Origin: an uncultured Caryophanales bacterium
Lineage (GTDB): Bacteria; Bacillota_I; Bacilli_A; RFN20; CAG-826
Assembly: GCA_946401755.1 (NCBI GenBank)
Contig: CAMIVH010000003.1
Coordinates: forward strand, 1 to 27,370
Direction of reading: 5' to 3'
DNA length: 27,370 bases
Positions 16,706 through 23,752 of the stretch are shown one piece after another; the first letter of the stretch is position 1; every line of letters starts with the position of its first letter. A program made the translations under genes and the position numbers. Under the pieces are notes generated by a model. That model saw only the letters and a list, made by a program, of their open reading frames with translations, was not told the DNA's origin and searched no databases.

Positions 16706-16886
16706 AAAAAGGGAGACTCTATTGCTAAAGAGACAATAGACAGTTTTAGTTTAGCGCATTTTTATCTGTCGGCAAAGATAACAATTGTTATAGTTTGTAA
16801 TGCGCCATTTGAAGAGACTTTTTATTCGCCTCTCATATATAAGACGTTTAAGCCGACTATTTTTGCTAAAATTTTTTTGTCCTTTA
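16706..16886 (-). other. Structured, unexplained leader or small-RNA region before serpin
   Basis: About 180 nt without a credible gene. On the minus strand it has interlocking complementary segments: GTCGGC (16856-16851) with GCCGAC (16773-16768), and GGCGCATT (16806-16799) with AATGCGC (16760-16754), in order A-B-A'-B', i.e. a possible pseudoknot. A hairpin TCTATTG/CAATAGA follows (16740-16718), then the terminator-like hairpin at 16705-16674. No riboswitch class I know matches. A weak promoter TTGCCG-N16-TAAACT (16775-16748) is the best I find; none is convincing. Confidence 0.4.
16778..16791. promoter_or_regulatory. Perfect 14-bp palindrome, possible operator
   Basis: ATAACAATTGTTAT is its own reverse complement. 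It lies within the looser inverted repeat GCGCATT (16754-16760) / AATGCGC (16799-16805), about 165 nt upstream of the serpin ATG. A dimeric repressor site or a stem in an RNA are both possible. Confidence 0.4.
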
Positions 16887-17858
16887 TTATTTAACATCTC
16901 TTTTCTTAAATAAGCAAGCGCCACCAATAAAGAATGCAGCTGCATAGAAGATGTTAGAGCCAATGCCAGTGAAGAAAGTGTAGTTATCAATTGTGGCTAC
17001 ACCATCCTTAATTGTCGAAGAAGAGATGGCATACAATGGGTCAACACACTTGACGATATTTTCAACATTATGAAGGGTATCGACTGTTGGCTTTGTAGTT
17101 TCAATTGTTTGTTTTGACATTTCAATTGATAGTTCGAGTGCTTTCGTCTTTTCAGGATCTGCTTCTGTCGCTAATTGTAAAGTGGCATCAGCGATTGTAG
17201 CATTGCATCCATCGATGATTGATTCTGTTGTCATGATGACTGTACTCAAGATGACCGCTAAGAAGTAGAGGCCAAAGATACCAATCATCACTAATGGAAT
17301 ACATGGACCCATTGATCTGAATACTGTCGCAATAAATACAGCGAATGAAACAAGTGATGTATAGGTAAGTAAGGAGAGAACTACAAACTTAATAATGAAT
17401 TCCGCTGAGAGCTTAGCGCCCATACCTGTACCGACCATTGTGGCAACATCTAAGTCAAAACCACCGATGATGGTACCGAATAAAGTACAAACTCCAACAT
17501 ACATTAGTAAGAGCGAGAACGCTAATACCAAGCCTGATAAATAGAGTGATGCGTAGATTTTAAACTTTGAATGGCCAGCAATAATTTTGTTTCTAATTGT
17601 GCCTTGTGTGAATTCTAAGATAACAAAGGAAACAACGTTAATTGGGATGGCGATACCAAAGTTTTGGGCTGGTGAGAACGATGTGACAAGCATTGATTGA
17701 CCTGTCAACATTTTCATGCCTTCAGCATCCAAGAATAAATCGAGTAAGAAATATAATAGGATCATGAAGATGGCAACACCTGCACCAACGATGAGGGTGA
17801 TTCTAAATGTAATATCTTTAGAAATCTTATAGAAGAAAGCTTTTAATAGACGACTCAT
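16887..17858 (-). CDS. ABC-2-type exporter permease
   Basis: The membrane subunit of an ABC exporter with the ATPase encoded just upstream. The 323 residues begin MSRLLKAFFYKISKDITFR, a cytosolic head before TM1, followed by about six hydrophobic segments (near 18-38, 72-86, 105-135, 160-185, 190-215, 298-316) and a large polar loop at about 220-290. The pattern FVILEFTQGTIRNKIIAGHSKFKIYASL is typical of ABC-2 permeases of the peptide/antibiotic resistance type. ATG 17858 has AAGGAGGG upstream and starts 1 nt after the ATPase stop. The substrate cannot be told from sequence. Confidence 0.88.
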   Translation of the reverse strand: MSRLLKAFFYKISKDITFRITLIVGAGVAIFMILLYFLLDLFLDAEGMKMLTGQSMLVTSFSPAQNFGIAIPINVVSFVILEFTQGTIRNKIIAGHSKFKIYASLYLSGLVLAFSLLLMYVGVCTLFGTIIGGFDLDVATMVGTGMGAKLSAEFIIKFVVLSLLTYTSLVSFAVFIATVFRSMGPCIPLVMIGIFGLYFLAVILSTVIMTTESIIDGCNATIADATLQLATEADPEKTKALELSIEMSKQTIETTKPTVDTLHNVENIVKCVDPLYAISSSTIKDGVATIDNYTFFTGIGSNIFYAAAFFIGGACLFKKRDVK

Positions 17859-17859
17859 A

Positions 17860-18771
17860 TTATTTGCCCTCCTTAATAAGATTCAAATAGTATTCTTCAA
17901 CTGATTCCTCAGAAGAATTAATACCAAGAAGATTGATACCAGCGGCATCTAAACCCGCCATAACATCTTTGATTTTGAGATTATCGTAAATTTTGATTTC
18001 ACCATTAGGTGAGACTTTGTAATCAAGCGAACCAAGTTCTTTGATAACTTTTTCCGCTTTTTCGATGTTATCAACTTTCACCATTAATGATTTACGGCAT
18101 CTTTCTTTTAATTCTTGAGCGGTGATTTCTTCAAGAAGTTTACCGTGAGAGATAAAGCCATAGCAGGTAGCAATCTTTTCAAGTTCTGAAAGAATGTGAG
18201 AAGAGATTAAAACGGTAATACCATCTTTTTGATTTAATTCGATTAATAAATCTCTTAATTCGGCAATACCTTCTGGGTCTAAGCCATTCATTGGTTCATC
18301 TAAGAACATTAATTTTGGATTATTGACTAACGCTAAAGCGATGCCTAATCTTTGACGCATACCAAGAGAAAAGTTTCTAACTTTCTTGTTATTAACGTTT
18401 TCAAGATGCACTTTGCTTAATAAAGCATCTCTATCTGCTTCCGTTAAGGTGATACCTGTATAAAGTTCATAGTAACGGATGTTTTGTTTTGCGGTAAGGG
18501 TAGGAACTAATGATGTAGTTTCCACAATCGCGGATATATTTTTTCTTTTTTCGTAAATACGAGGGTCATTATTTTTAAGACCGAATAATTCATATGTTCC
18601 AGATGTTGGTTCCGCTAAACCGGTTAATAAACGCATAATGGTTGTTTTACCGCTGCCGTTTTCACCGACAAAGCCATATATGCTACTTTCTGGAATATGC
18701 ATATTAACATGATCTATAACGAGCTTTTTGCTGTATGATTTACAGAGCTCATTGGTTGTAATAAGGTCCAT
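17860..18771 (-). CDS. ABC exporter ATP-binding protein (BcrA/NatA type)
   Basis: The nucleotide-binding subunit powering the adjacent permease. 303 residues: Walker A GENGSGKTT (about 30-38), signature FSLGMRQRLGIALALVNNP, Walker B LMFLDEPMNGLDPEG, switch His in ISSHILSELEK, and a C-terminal accessory domain (from about 210) with repeated alpha/beta pattern, usual for BcrA/NatA proteins. I chose ATG 18771 (MDLITTNEL), preceded by AGAAGGAGG; an upstream in-frame ATG (18801) lies before the probable transcription start. This family exports or resists peptides and ions; which one is unknown here. Confidence 0.92.
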   Translation of the reverse strand: MDLITTNELCKSYSKKLVIDHVNMHIPESSIYGFVGENGSGKTTIMRLLTGLAEPTSGTYELFGLKNNDPRIYEKRKNISAIVETTSLVPTLTAKQNIRYYELYTGITLTEADRDALLSKVHLENVNNKKVRNFSLGMRQRLGIALALVNNPKLMFLDEPMNGLDPEGIAELRDLLIELNQKDGITVLISSHILSELEKIATCYGFISHGKLLEEITAQELKERCRKSLMVKVDNIEKAEKVIKELGSLDYKVSPNGEIKIYDNLKIKDVMAGLDAAGINLLGINSSEESVEEYYLNLIKEGK

Positions 18772-18792
18772 GTTTTTTCCTCCTTCTACAAT

Positions 18793-18821
18793 AATATACA
18801 TTTTTATACATAGATATTCAA
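18793..18821 (-). promoter_or_regulatory. Promoter of the ABC exporter operon
   Basis: On the minus strand TTGAAT (18821-18816), 17-nt spacer, TATATT (18798-18793). The start point near 18786 leaves a leader of about 15 nt that begins at the ribosome site. Confidence 0.6.
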
Positions 18822-18842
18822 TAATATTCGTAAAAATCGTTC

Positions 18843-18855
18843 ATACATTATGTAT
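18843..18855. promoter_or_regulatory. Palindrome upstream of the ABC exporter promoter
   Basis: ATACATTATGTAT, a 13-bp perfect dyad around a central T, lies 22 bp upstream of the -35 box. Exporters of this kind are often controlled by dedicated GntR-type regulators, but none is encoded nearby and A/T-rich dyads arise easily by chance. Confidence 0.3.
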
Positions 18856-18916
18856 AAAAGTAATATTTCAAGCATTTATCAAGATATATCCTATTATTTA
18901 TATATAAGAAACAAAA

Positions 18917-18940
18917 GAAAAACTACTGCGATGAGTAGTT
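18917..18940 (-). terminator. Terminator of the tRNA operon
   Basis: On the minus strand AACTACT (18940-18934), 6-nt loop, AGTAGTT (18927-18921), T run. It lies 16 nt after the CCA end of tRNA-Leu. Confidence 0.85.
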
Positions 18941-18955
18941 ACAAAAGTTGATAAT

Positions 18956-19040
18956 TGGTGCGGCTAGCAGGAATCGAACCTGTACGGGTTGCCCCACTAG
19001 ATCCTAAGTCTAGCGCGTCTGCCAGTTCCGCCATAGCCGC
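18956..19040 (-). tRNA. tRNA-Leu (anticodon TAG)
   Basis: 85 nt including an encoded CCA. Acceptor GCGGCTA/TAGCCGC pairs fully, the anticodon loop is CTTAGGA (TAG), the T arm has GGTTCGATTCC, and there is a long variable arm (class II), as expected for Leu. Last tRNA of the operon. Confidence 0.97.
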
Positions 19041-19052
19041 ATATAAATTAAA

Positions 19053-19071
19053 GGAGGGACTGTGTCCCTCC
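19053..19071 (-). terminator. Hairpin between tRNA-Thr and tRNA-Leu, possible attenuator
   Basis: GGAGGGAC (19053-19060), 3-nt loop, GTCCCTCC (19064-19071): a perfect 8-bp GC-rich stem. On the minus strand TTTAATTTAT follows, so it may lower transcription of tRNA-Leu relative to the upstream tRNAs, or mark a processing site. Confidence 0.5.
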
Positions 19072-19084
19072 GATAATACTTAGT

Positions 19085-19160
19085 TGGTGCCGTCTATCGG
19101 AATCGAACCAACAACCTACTGATTACAAATCAGTTGCTCTGCCAATTGAGCTAAGACGGC
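19085..19160 (-). tRNA. tRNA-Thr (anticodon TGT)
   Basis: 76 nt with encoded CCA. GCCGTCT/AGACGGC acceptor, D arm TAGCTCAATTGGCAGAGCA, anticodon stem CTGAT/ATCAG around TTTGTAA (TGT), T arm GGTTCGATTCC. Cloverleaf is complete. Confidence 0.97.
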
Positions 19161-19165
19161 AAATT

Positions 19166-19240
19166 TGGTGGACACTGTAGGGATCGAACCTACGACCTCT
19201 TCCGTGTGAAGGAAGCGTTCTCCCGCTGAACTAAGTCTCC
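19166..19240 (-). tRNA. tRNA-Val (anticodon CAC)
   Basis: 75 nt with encoded CCA. Anticodon stem CTTCC/GGAAG around TTCACAC gives CAC, reading GUG. T arm GGTTCGATCCC and discriminator A73 fit Val. The acceptor GGAGACT against AGTGTCC has a G4-G69 mismatch; the other six pairs are intact. First gene of the tRNA operon, about 5 nt after the predicted start point. Confidence 0.95.
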
Positions 19241-19251
19241 AGCGCCTAAAT

Positions 19252-19280
19252 AATATAACAAACTACGTTTTATTTAGCAA
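19252..19280 (-). promoter_or_regulatory. Promoter of the Val-Thr-Leu tRNA operon
   Basis: On the minus strand TTGCTA (19280-19275), 17-nt spacer, TATATT (19257-19252). The predicted start (near 19245) is a few bases before the tRNA-Val 5' end. Confidence 0.65.
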
Positions 19281-19291
19281 TAAAATTGTGA

Positions 19292-19343
19292 ACGCAATAT
19301 ATAGAATAATGTTTATACGTTTCCGTTACAAGCATTATTGCGT
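19292..19343 (-). terminator. Imperfect inverted repeat after the metal-uptake operon, possible terminator
   Basis: CATTATTGCGT (19333-19343) pairs with ACGCAATA (19292-19299) plus AATAATG (19305-19311) if TATAG and part of a duplicated AATA bulge out. It lies 26 nt after the last gene of the operon. A clean T run is missing (TTTTATT further on), so the call is weak. Confidence 0.35.
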
Positions 19344-19368
19344 GTAGATGAAATATTTTTATAGCGGC

Positions 19369-19959
19369 TTATTCTTCTTCTTTAAGATTCTTTCTTAAAA
19401 TGATGTTGGTAATCATTATCACGATTGATAATAAGAATGGGAAAATGATTAAGCTATCAACAGAGCATTTTGGGTTGCCGCCACAAAAGCCTGGGAGAAT
19501 CTTACTGCCATTCATTGTTAAAGCCGTGATAAAGGCCGCTAAAAGGAAGATTGAGTAAATTATCGAAATAACCATAAAAACGCTTGTAATCTTACGATTA
19601 GGCTTTTTAAGATTGAATGCCGCTAAAGCGATAAGAACTAGAGTTAAATAGAAAATCACAGTGGTTATGATTTCTAATACAATCACATAATATTGCGCGT
19701 AGTAATAGAAAGGCACTGCCATATCACCAAACACTTTTTCTGTTGATTTAAAGTTCCAGTAGAAACTCATGCAAATGAAGTTCCAACCACTACAGTTGAC
19801 TTCAACGCCGTAGTCTTTGTTATAGACATAGCACCAGCCAAAGAAAAAGAAGATAAGCATTAATCCAAGAAGGATTGGAATCATACCTCTACAAACATTT
19901 ATTTTCTCTTCTTTAGTTAACGCTTTTACTGCGTTTTGATTTTGCCTACTGTTTGCCAT
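19369..19959 (-). CDS. Hypothetical 4-TM membrane protein, last gene of the metal-uptake operon
   Basis: I do not recognise this family. 196 residues with a polar N-terminal 25 residues and four hydrophobic segments, near 26-45, 84-115, 124-150 and 165-188. The loop after TM1 and the one before TM4 carry Cys pairs (VNCSGWNFICM; PGFCGGNPKCSVD) that would face outside if the N-terminus is cytosolic, where they could bind metal or form disulfides. ATG 19959 has AAAAGGAG upstream and is 14 nt from the stop of the preceding Cys-rich lipoprotein gene, so it is co-transcribed. Possible role: membrane partner of the lipoproteins; not established. Confidence 0.8.
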   Translation of the reverse strand: MANSRQNQNAVKALTKEEKINVCRGMIPILLGLMLIFFFFGWCYVYNKDYGVEVNCSGWNFICMSFYWNFKSTEKVFGDMAVPFYYYAQYYVIVLEIITTVIFYLTLVLIALAAFNLKKPNRKITSVFMVISIIYSIFLLAAFITALTMNGSKILPGFCGGNPKCSVDSLIIFPFLLSIVIMITNIILRKNLKEEE

Positions 19960-19973
19960 AATTAAAACTCCTT

Positions 19974-20492
19974 TTATTTACTAACGAAATATGCAAGCTT
20001 GCTATAATCCGTAATTGTTTCTAATGATGAGACATTGAATGATAAGAATTCCACTATTTCGGTTTGATCTGAAATATTGCCTTCCGCATCATAGGAATTG
20101 ATTTCAATTTTAGTTTTTGTTTCTGAGGCTAATCGACCAACAAGATGAATCCAAGCTTTATCATTAGTGTCCTCATATTGATTCTTTGGTTCTGGAATAT
20201 CACCATCATAATTAAGGATGAAACCGATGACGGTGTCTTTACCGCATCGACAGCCAAATCCCGCGGTGCATTTTCTAACACCACAGAGATATTCTTTGTT
20301 ATTCACATCTTTGATGTTATAAGTGAAACAGTCATATGTGATGTCCTTATTCACATATTCTTCTGGATAGTATTGGATATTAGTCATTACTAAAAAGAAA
20401 GTAGATTCATTTAAAACATAACTCTTTTGGCCATTAGAACAACCAATAGCAAAGAGTGGTAATAACATTAATGAGATAAGTTTATTTTTCAT
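19974..20492 (-). CDS. Cys-rich lipoprotein in the metal-uptake operon
   Basis: 172 residues. Signal peptide MKNKLISLMLLPLFAIGC with Cys18 as probable lipid attachment (the lipobox AIGC is slightly atypical). After it come Cys55 and a cluster CGVRKCTAGFGCRCGKD (Cys70, 75, 81, 83), a likely metal site. The rest (YYPEEYVNKDITYDC, later AWIHLVGRL) looks like the OB-type beta-barrel of the YcgQ/TIGR03943-like proteins that travel with zinc transporters, and shares its plan with the next lipoprotein upstream. That family link is from memory and not tested. I chose ATG 20492 because GGGG nine bases upstream is a usable ribosome site; ATG 20525 has none. Confidence 0.75.
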   Translation of the reverse strand: MKNKLISLMLLPLFAIGCSNGQKSYVLNESTFFLVMTNIQYYPEEYVNKDITYDCFTYNIKDVNNKEYLCGVRKCTAGFGCRCGKDTVIGFILNYDGDIPEPKNQYEDTNDKAWIHLVGRLASETKTKIEINSYDAEGNISDQTEIVEFLSFNVSSLETITDYSKLAYFVSK

Positions 20493-20509
20493 CTTAATCA
20501 TCCCCGTTC

Positions 20510-21052
20510 TCAGTCTTTTAGCCAAACAGCGTCCACTAGATGGATATAAAGGCTATAGTCTTCTAAGTATGTTTCAAATCTACCAACGATTGTAGCTTCC
20601 TCATTAAATAACGGATAACCATTACCACCTTGCATAGTGCATCTAGGAACACCATAAAGAAGGAACTCTAAACCATTACCACAGCACGCTGTTGCATCTT
20701 GCACAAGAATAGCAGGATAGCAAGAATTTGGATCAGTGCTTTCATATGGTCTAAAAGGTCCTTTAACTTTCACTATTTTACTAGTATAAGTACTTGGTTT
20801 ATTGATCATATCGCTCACTTGTGAAAAAACCATTGTGGCATTCATAGTAGTGAGATCTATATCAATATGCTCATAGACTGGTAAACCATCGCTATTCAAG
20901 GAAATACTTGATTGGAAAACGCTCTTACCAGTGGAACCTGAAGCAAACAAAGAATCCATAGGATTGCTCCTAGCATTGTAATGACCACCATTAGCGCAGC
21001 TCGCTAATGCAATGATGAAAGGTACTATAGATAAAAGAGCTTTTCTTTTCAT
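20510..21052 (-). CDS. Lipoprotein with CC motif in the metal-uptake operon (YcgQ-like C-terminus)
   Basis: 180 residues. Signal peptide with lipobox LASC (Cys19), a Ser/Gly-rich linker to about 60, then a compact domain: MINKPSTYTSKIVKVKGPFRPY, SCYPAILVQDATACCGNGLEFLLYG (Cys111, Cys123-124), Cys138, EEATIVGRFETYLEDYSLYIHLVDAVWL. The VKVKG...CC...VGRFE layout resembles the C-terminal OB-like domain of YcgQ/TIGR03943 proteins, which are linked to zinc stress. ATG 21052 has GAGGAAAG upstream and lies 3 nt after the permease stop. It probably handles metal at the outer face; function inferred from context and Cys content. Confidence 0.78.
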   Translation of the reverse strand: MKRKALLSIVPFIIALASCANGGHYNARSNPMDSLFASGSTGKSVFQSSISLNSDGLPVYEHIDIDLTTMNATMVFSQVSDMINKPSTYTSKIVKVKGPFRPYESTDPNSCYPAILVQDATACCGNGLEFLLYGVPRCTMQGGNGYPLFNEEATIVGRFETYLEDYSLYIHLVDAVWLKD

Positions 21053-21055
21053 AAA

Positions 21056-21913
21056 CTATGCTTTCCTCGCCCTAGAAATAATAAAGCCCACTAATAAGAA
21101 GGCAAAGAAGACCACAATATCAACAGCTACAATTGTTGGACCAACTGGTGTGCCACGAACGATAGAAAGTAATAAACCAGAAGCCGCTGCAAATACAGAA
21201 ATAATCGCAGAGCTAATGGTTACTGACTTGAAGCTTTTAAATACACGCATTGCACTTAGTGCTGGGAAAATAATTAAAGCGGATATTAACAATGAACCCA
21301 CTAGATTCATTGCTAAGACAATAATAACCGCGGTGATAATAGCAATTAATAAGTTATATAAAGTAGCCTTAACACCTGTGGCTCTAGCGAAGTTTTCATC
21401 AAAAGTAACAGCGAATATCTTGTTGTAGAACAAGACAAAGATAATGACTGTTGCGATTGATAAGCCAATACATAGCCACACTTCTATGGTGGATAATGTC
21501 AAAATAGAAACTGAACCAAATAATGTGGTACAAACATCCGCGGAAACGTTAGAGGATGTTGGGAATAAATTCATTAATAAATAACCCATCGCTAAGGCGC
21601 CCACTGATAGCATCGCTACAGCGGCGTCACCTTTAATACGACTATTCTGTGAACTTCTTAAGAGAAGAATCGCGGCTCCAATAGTGACAGGCATAGAAAT
21701 AATCATATTGTCTGTTAAGCCCACGACTGCGGCCACTGCCATCGCACCAAAGGCCATATGAGATAAGCCGTCACCAATAAATGAGAATCTCTTTAGGACT
21801 AAAGTGACACCTAATAAAGATGAACAAAGGGCAATCAATATACCAACGATAAAGGCATATTGCACAAATCTAAACTCGAAATACGAGGCGATCATTTGAA
21901 AAAACTCAGCCAT
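21056..21913 (-). CDS. Zinc/manganese ABC transporter permease (ZnuB family)
   Basis: Integral membrane subunit of a cluster-9 metal ABC importer. 285 residues with about eight TM helices. Family landmarks: FIVGILIALCSSLLGVTLVLKRFSFIGDGLSHMAFG (start), NKIFAVTFDENFARATGV (cytosolic coupling loop) and NLVGSLLISALIIFPALSAM. The start ATG shares its A with the ATPase stop (TAATG at 21915-21911), so the two are translated together. The stop is 3 nt from the downstream lipoprotein ATG. Zn versus Mn cannot be decided from this subunit; the His-rich receptor favours Zn. Confidence 0.96.
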   Translation of the reverse strand: MAEFFQMIASYFEFRFVQYAFIVGILIALCSSLLGVTLVLKRFSFIGDGLSHMAFGAMAVAAVVGLTDNMIISMPVTIGAAILLLRSSQNSRIKGDAAVAMLSVGALAMGYLLMNLFPTSSNVSADVCTTLFGSVSILTLSTIEVWLCIGLSIATVIIFVLFYNKIFAVTFDENFARATGVKATLYNLLIAIITAVIIVLAMNLVGSLLISALIIFPALSAMRVFKSFKSVTISSAIISVFAAASGLLLSIVRGTPVGPTIVAVDIVVFFAFLLVGFIISRARKA

Positions 21914-22614
21914 TATTGTTCGCCTCCTTTATCCATAAATACTTGATAACTTTGGCTCTTTAAATAATCTTCTTTCTTGCCAAAGAAAATTTCATGACCT
22001 AAGTGCAATACTTTATTTGCATGCTTTAAAGCATGAAGGTCATGAGAAATCATGATGATAGTAATACCTTCTTTATTTAAAGAATCGATGATGTCATATA
22101 ACTGAATAGTCACTTTTGGATCTAAGCCAGTTACTGGTTCATCTAAAACGAGTATCTTATCGGATGAACACAAAGCACGTGCTAATAAAACACGTTGTTG
22201 TTGACCACCCGATAATTCTCTATAACATCTATTCTTCAGTTCTTCTAGGCCAAGCTTTTTAATATTCGCTTCCGCGAGCGCTTTTTCTTCTTTTGTGTAG
22301 AATGGGCGGAAGCCACTTTTACCTAGGCAACCGGAGATTACTATCTCCCACACAGAGGCAGGGAAGTCTCTCTGCACTACTGTTTGTTGTGGGAGATAGC
22401 CAATATCTGTTTTCCTTACATTCGCATCAAAAACGATCTTTCCACTTAGTGGTTTTATTAAACCGAGCATAGTTTTTAACAATGTTGATTTGCCTGCGCC
22501 GTTTTCTCCTAAAATGGTGAGATAATCACCTTTTTCAATATTAAAAGTGAGGTTTTCCACAATCGAATGATTGTCATAACCTATTGAGATGTTTTCGAAC
22601 GAAAGTAAAGGCAT
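21913..22614 (-). CDS. Zinc/manganese ABC transporter ATPase (ZnuC family)
   Basis: ATPase driving metal import. 233 residues with Walker A GENGAGKST (about 36-44), Q-loop GYLPQQTVVQRDFPASVWE, signature LSGGQQQRVLLARAL, Walker B ILVLDEPVTGLDP and switch His in MISHDLHAL. The FPASVWEIV segment is typical of the cluster-9 (ZnuC/MntB) family. ATG 22614 has AAGGAGG upstream and sits 12 nt after the receptor gene. Stop overlaps the permease start by 1 nt. Confidence 0.96.
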   Translation of the reverse strand: MPLLSFENISIGYDNHSIVENLTFNIEKGDYLTILGENGAGKSTLLKTMLGLIKPLSGKIVFDANVRKTDIGYLPQQTVVQRDFPASVWEIVISGCLGKSGFRPFYTKEEKALAEANIKKLGLEELKNRCYRELSGGQQQRVLLARALCSSDKILVLDEPVTGLDPKVTIQLYDIIDSLNKEGITIIMISHDLHALKHANKVLHLGHEIFFGKKEDYLKSQSYQVFMDKGGEQ

Positions 22615-22626
22615 AAGGTATCCTCC

Positions 22627-23682
22627 TTATTTAACAGCTTCTTTTAAAACTGTTAAGTTTTGTTCCATGACAGAAAGATAGTTTCTACCTGCTTTGTATT
22701 CTTTTGTGGAAGCAGATTGTAAAGAATCCATTGTCATGATTGTTTGATTTTTGTTTTTGGTAGCTTCTTTTACTGTGTTAGCAATACCACCATCAGAACT
22801 TTCAATCTTTAAGATGACATTAAGTCCTAATTCATCGACTTTGTTCGCCAAGAATTTGATGGTTTCAAAGCTTGCTTCTGTTTCAGCAGAGCAACCAACA
22901 AAAGCCGCATAGTATTTAAGATTATAGTCATCGACTAAATATCTGAATGGGAATCTATCAGCGAATAAGAGTGTATCTTTTGTGCCCGCTTTGACGGCTG
23001 TATCATAACGTGAATCTAAATCTTTTAATTTATTAACGTATGATGTGACGTTGCCGTTATAGTAGTCAGCGTTTTCTTTATCGATAACGGAAAGGGATTT
23101 ACCGATTTCTTTAACGATGACTTCAGCGTTCTTTAAAGAGAGCCAAACGTGTTCATCATATTCGACTTCGCCTTCTTCATGGTCTTGATCGTGATCGTGA
23201 TCTTCGCCTTCTTCATGGTCATGGTCTTCTTCATGGTCATGGTCTTCACCATCTTCATGGTCGTGATCATGGTCATGACCTTCCATACCTTCAATAATTT
23301 CTTCTTCCTTAATGGCGTCACCTAAGGTTTCCATTAAGTTGATGACTTTCATATCTTTATTGATGGCTTGTTTAAGAGCGTCATCAACCCATTCATCGGA
23401 TTCACCACCGACATAGATAAATAAGTCACATTTGGAAATAGTGACGATATCCTTTGGTGTTGGTTGATAACTATGTAAATCAATACCATTGTCTAAAAGA
23501 AGAGTGACATCGGCATTGTCTTTCTTATCACCTAAGATGTTCATGACCCAGTCATATTCAGGGAATATTGTGGTCACGATGCTCATTTTGTCACCACTGC
23601 CAGTTGTATTGCAGGATGCACAAAATGGAATAAATAATGAAGATAGGGTTATCCCTAAAATCTTCGAAAATTTATTTTTCAT
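22627..23682 (-). CDS. znuA: Zinc-type ABC transporter receptor lipoprotein with His-rich loop (ZnuA/AdcA family)
   Basis: Substrate-binding lipoprotein of a cluster-9 importer, 351 residues. Signal peptide ends in CASC (Cys24). Ligands seen: His70 (GIDLHSYQPTPKDI) and His178 (YDEHVWLSLKNA). Between them, residues 136-169 form a His/Asp/Glu loop of HDHDH repeats, the zinc-trapping loop of ZnuA-type receptors. In the second lobe the usual HxAFxY His is replaced (ADRFPFRYLVDDY; Arg243), a version I associate with Firmicutes receptors; GCSAETEASFETI and IESSDGG follow. ATG 23682 has AAGGAG eight bases upstream. Zinc is the likeliest substrate; manganese is not excluded. Confidence 0.93.
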   Translation of the reverse strand: MKNKFSKILGITLSSLFIPFCASCNTTGSGDKMSIVTTIFPEYDWVMNILGDKKDNADVTLLLDNGIDLHSYQPTPKDIVTISKCDLFIYVGGESDEWVDDALKQAINKDMKVINLMETLGDAIKEEEIIEGMEGHDHDHDHEDGEDHDHEEDHDHEEGEDHDHDQDHEEGEVEYDEHVWLSLKNAEVIVKEIGKSLSVIDKENADYYNGNVTSYVNKLKDLDSRYDTAVKAGTKDTLLFADRFPFRYLVDDYNLKYYAAFVGCSAETEASFETIKFLANKVDELGLNVILKIESSDGGIANTVKEATKNKNQTIMTMDSLQSASTKEYKAGRNYLSVMEQNLTVLKEAVK

Positions 23683-23711
23683 TTTAAAAACTCCTTAATA
23701 TACGATTAAAA

Positions 23712-23729
23712 ATGCATCTTAAAATGCAT
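23712..23729 (-). promoter_or_regulatory. Tandem ATGCAT boxes / hairpin before the receptor gene
   Basis: ATGCAT at 23712-23717 and 23724-23729, each preceded by AAA on the plus strand, 12 bp apart. In minus-strand RNA they pair as ATGCAT-6 nt-ATGCAT followed by TTTTTAA, a weak terminator. They may be operator half-sites shared with the dyad at 24086-24103, or an attenuator setting the ratio of the small protein to the receptor. Confidence 0.4.
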
Positions 23730-23752
23730 AGTAAAACACATACTAGGAGTCT

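Noticed and set aside
16616..16886. T-box, SAM, TPP, purine, c-di-GMP riboswitch or tmRNA/RNase P/SRP RNA
   Set aside because: I looked for the conserved cores of each (for example UGGNACCGCG, CUGAGA, GAGGAAAGTCC, GGTTCGAxTCC) and found none.
16646..16894. 82-codon plus-strand frame upstream of the serpin
   Set aside because: No ribosome site, low-complexity Lys-rich start, runs into the exporter gene, and covers the hairpins and palindrome of the intergenic region.
23176..23277. CRISPR-like or satellite repeat
   Set aside because: Repeat units are short, unequal and lie in frame in the receptor gene as HDHDH codons; there are no spacers.
23133..23321. 62-codon minus-strand frame of Met/Thr/Lys repeats
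   Set aside because: It is the out-of-frame reading of the His-rich loop of the receptor gene.
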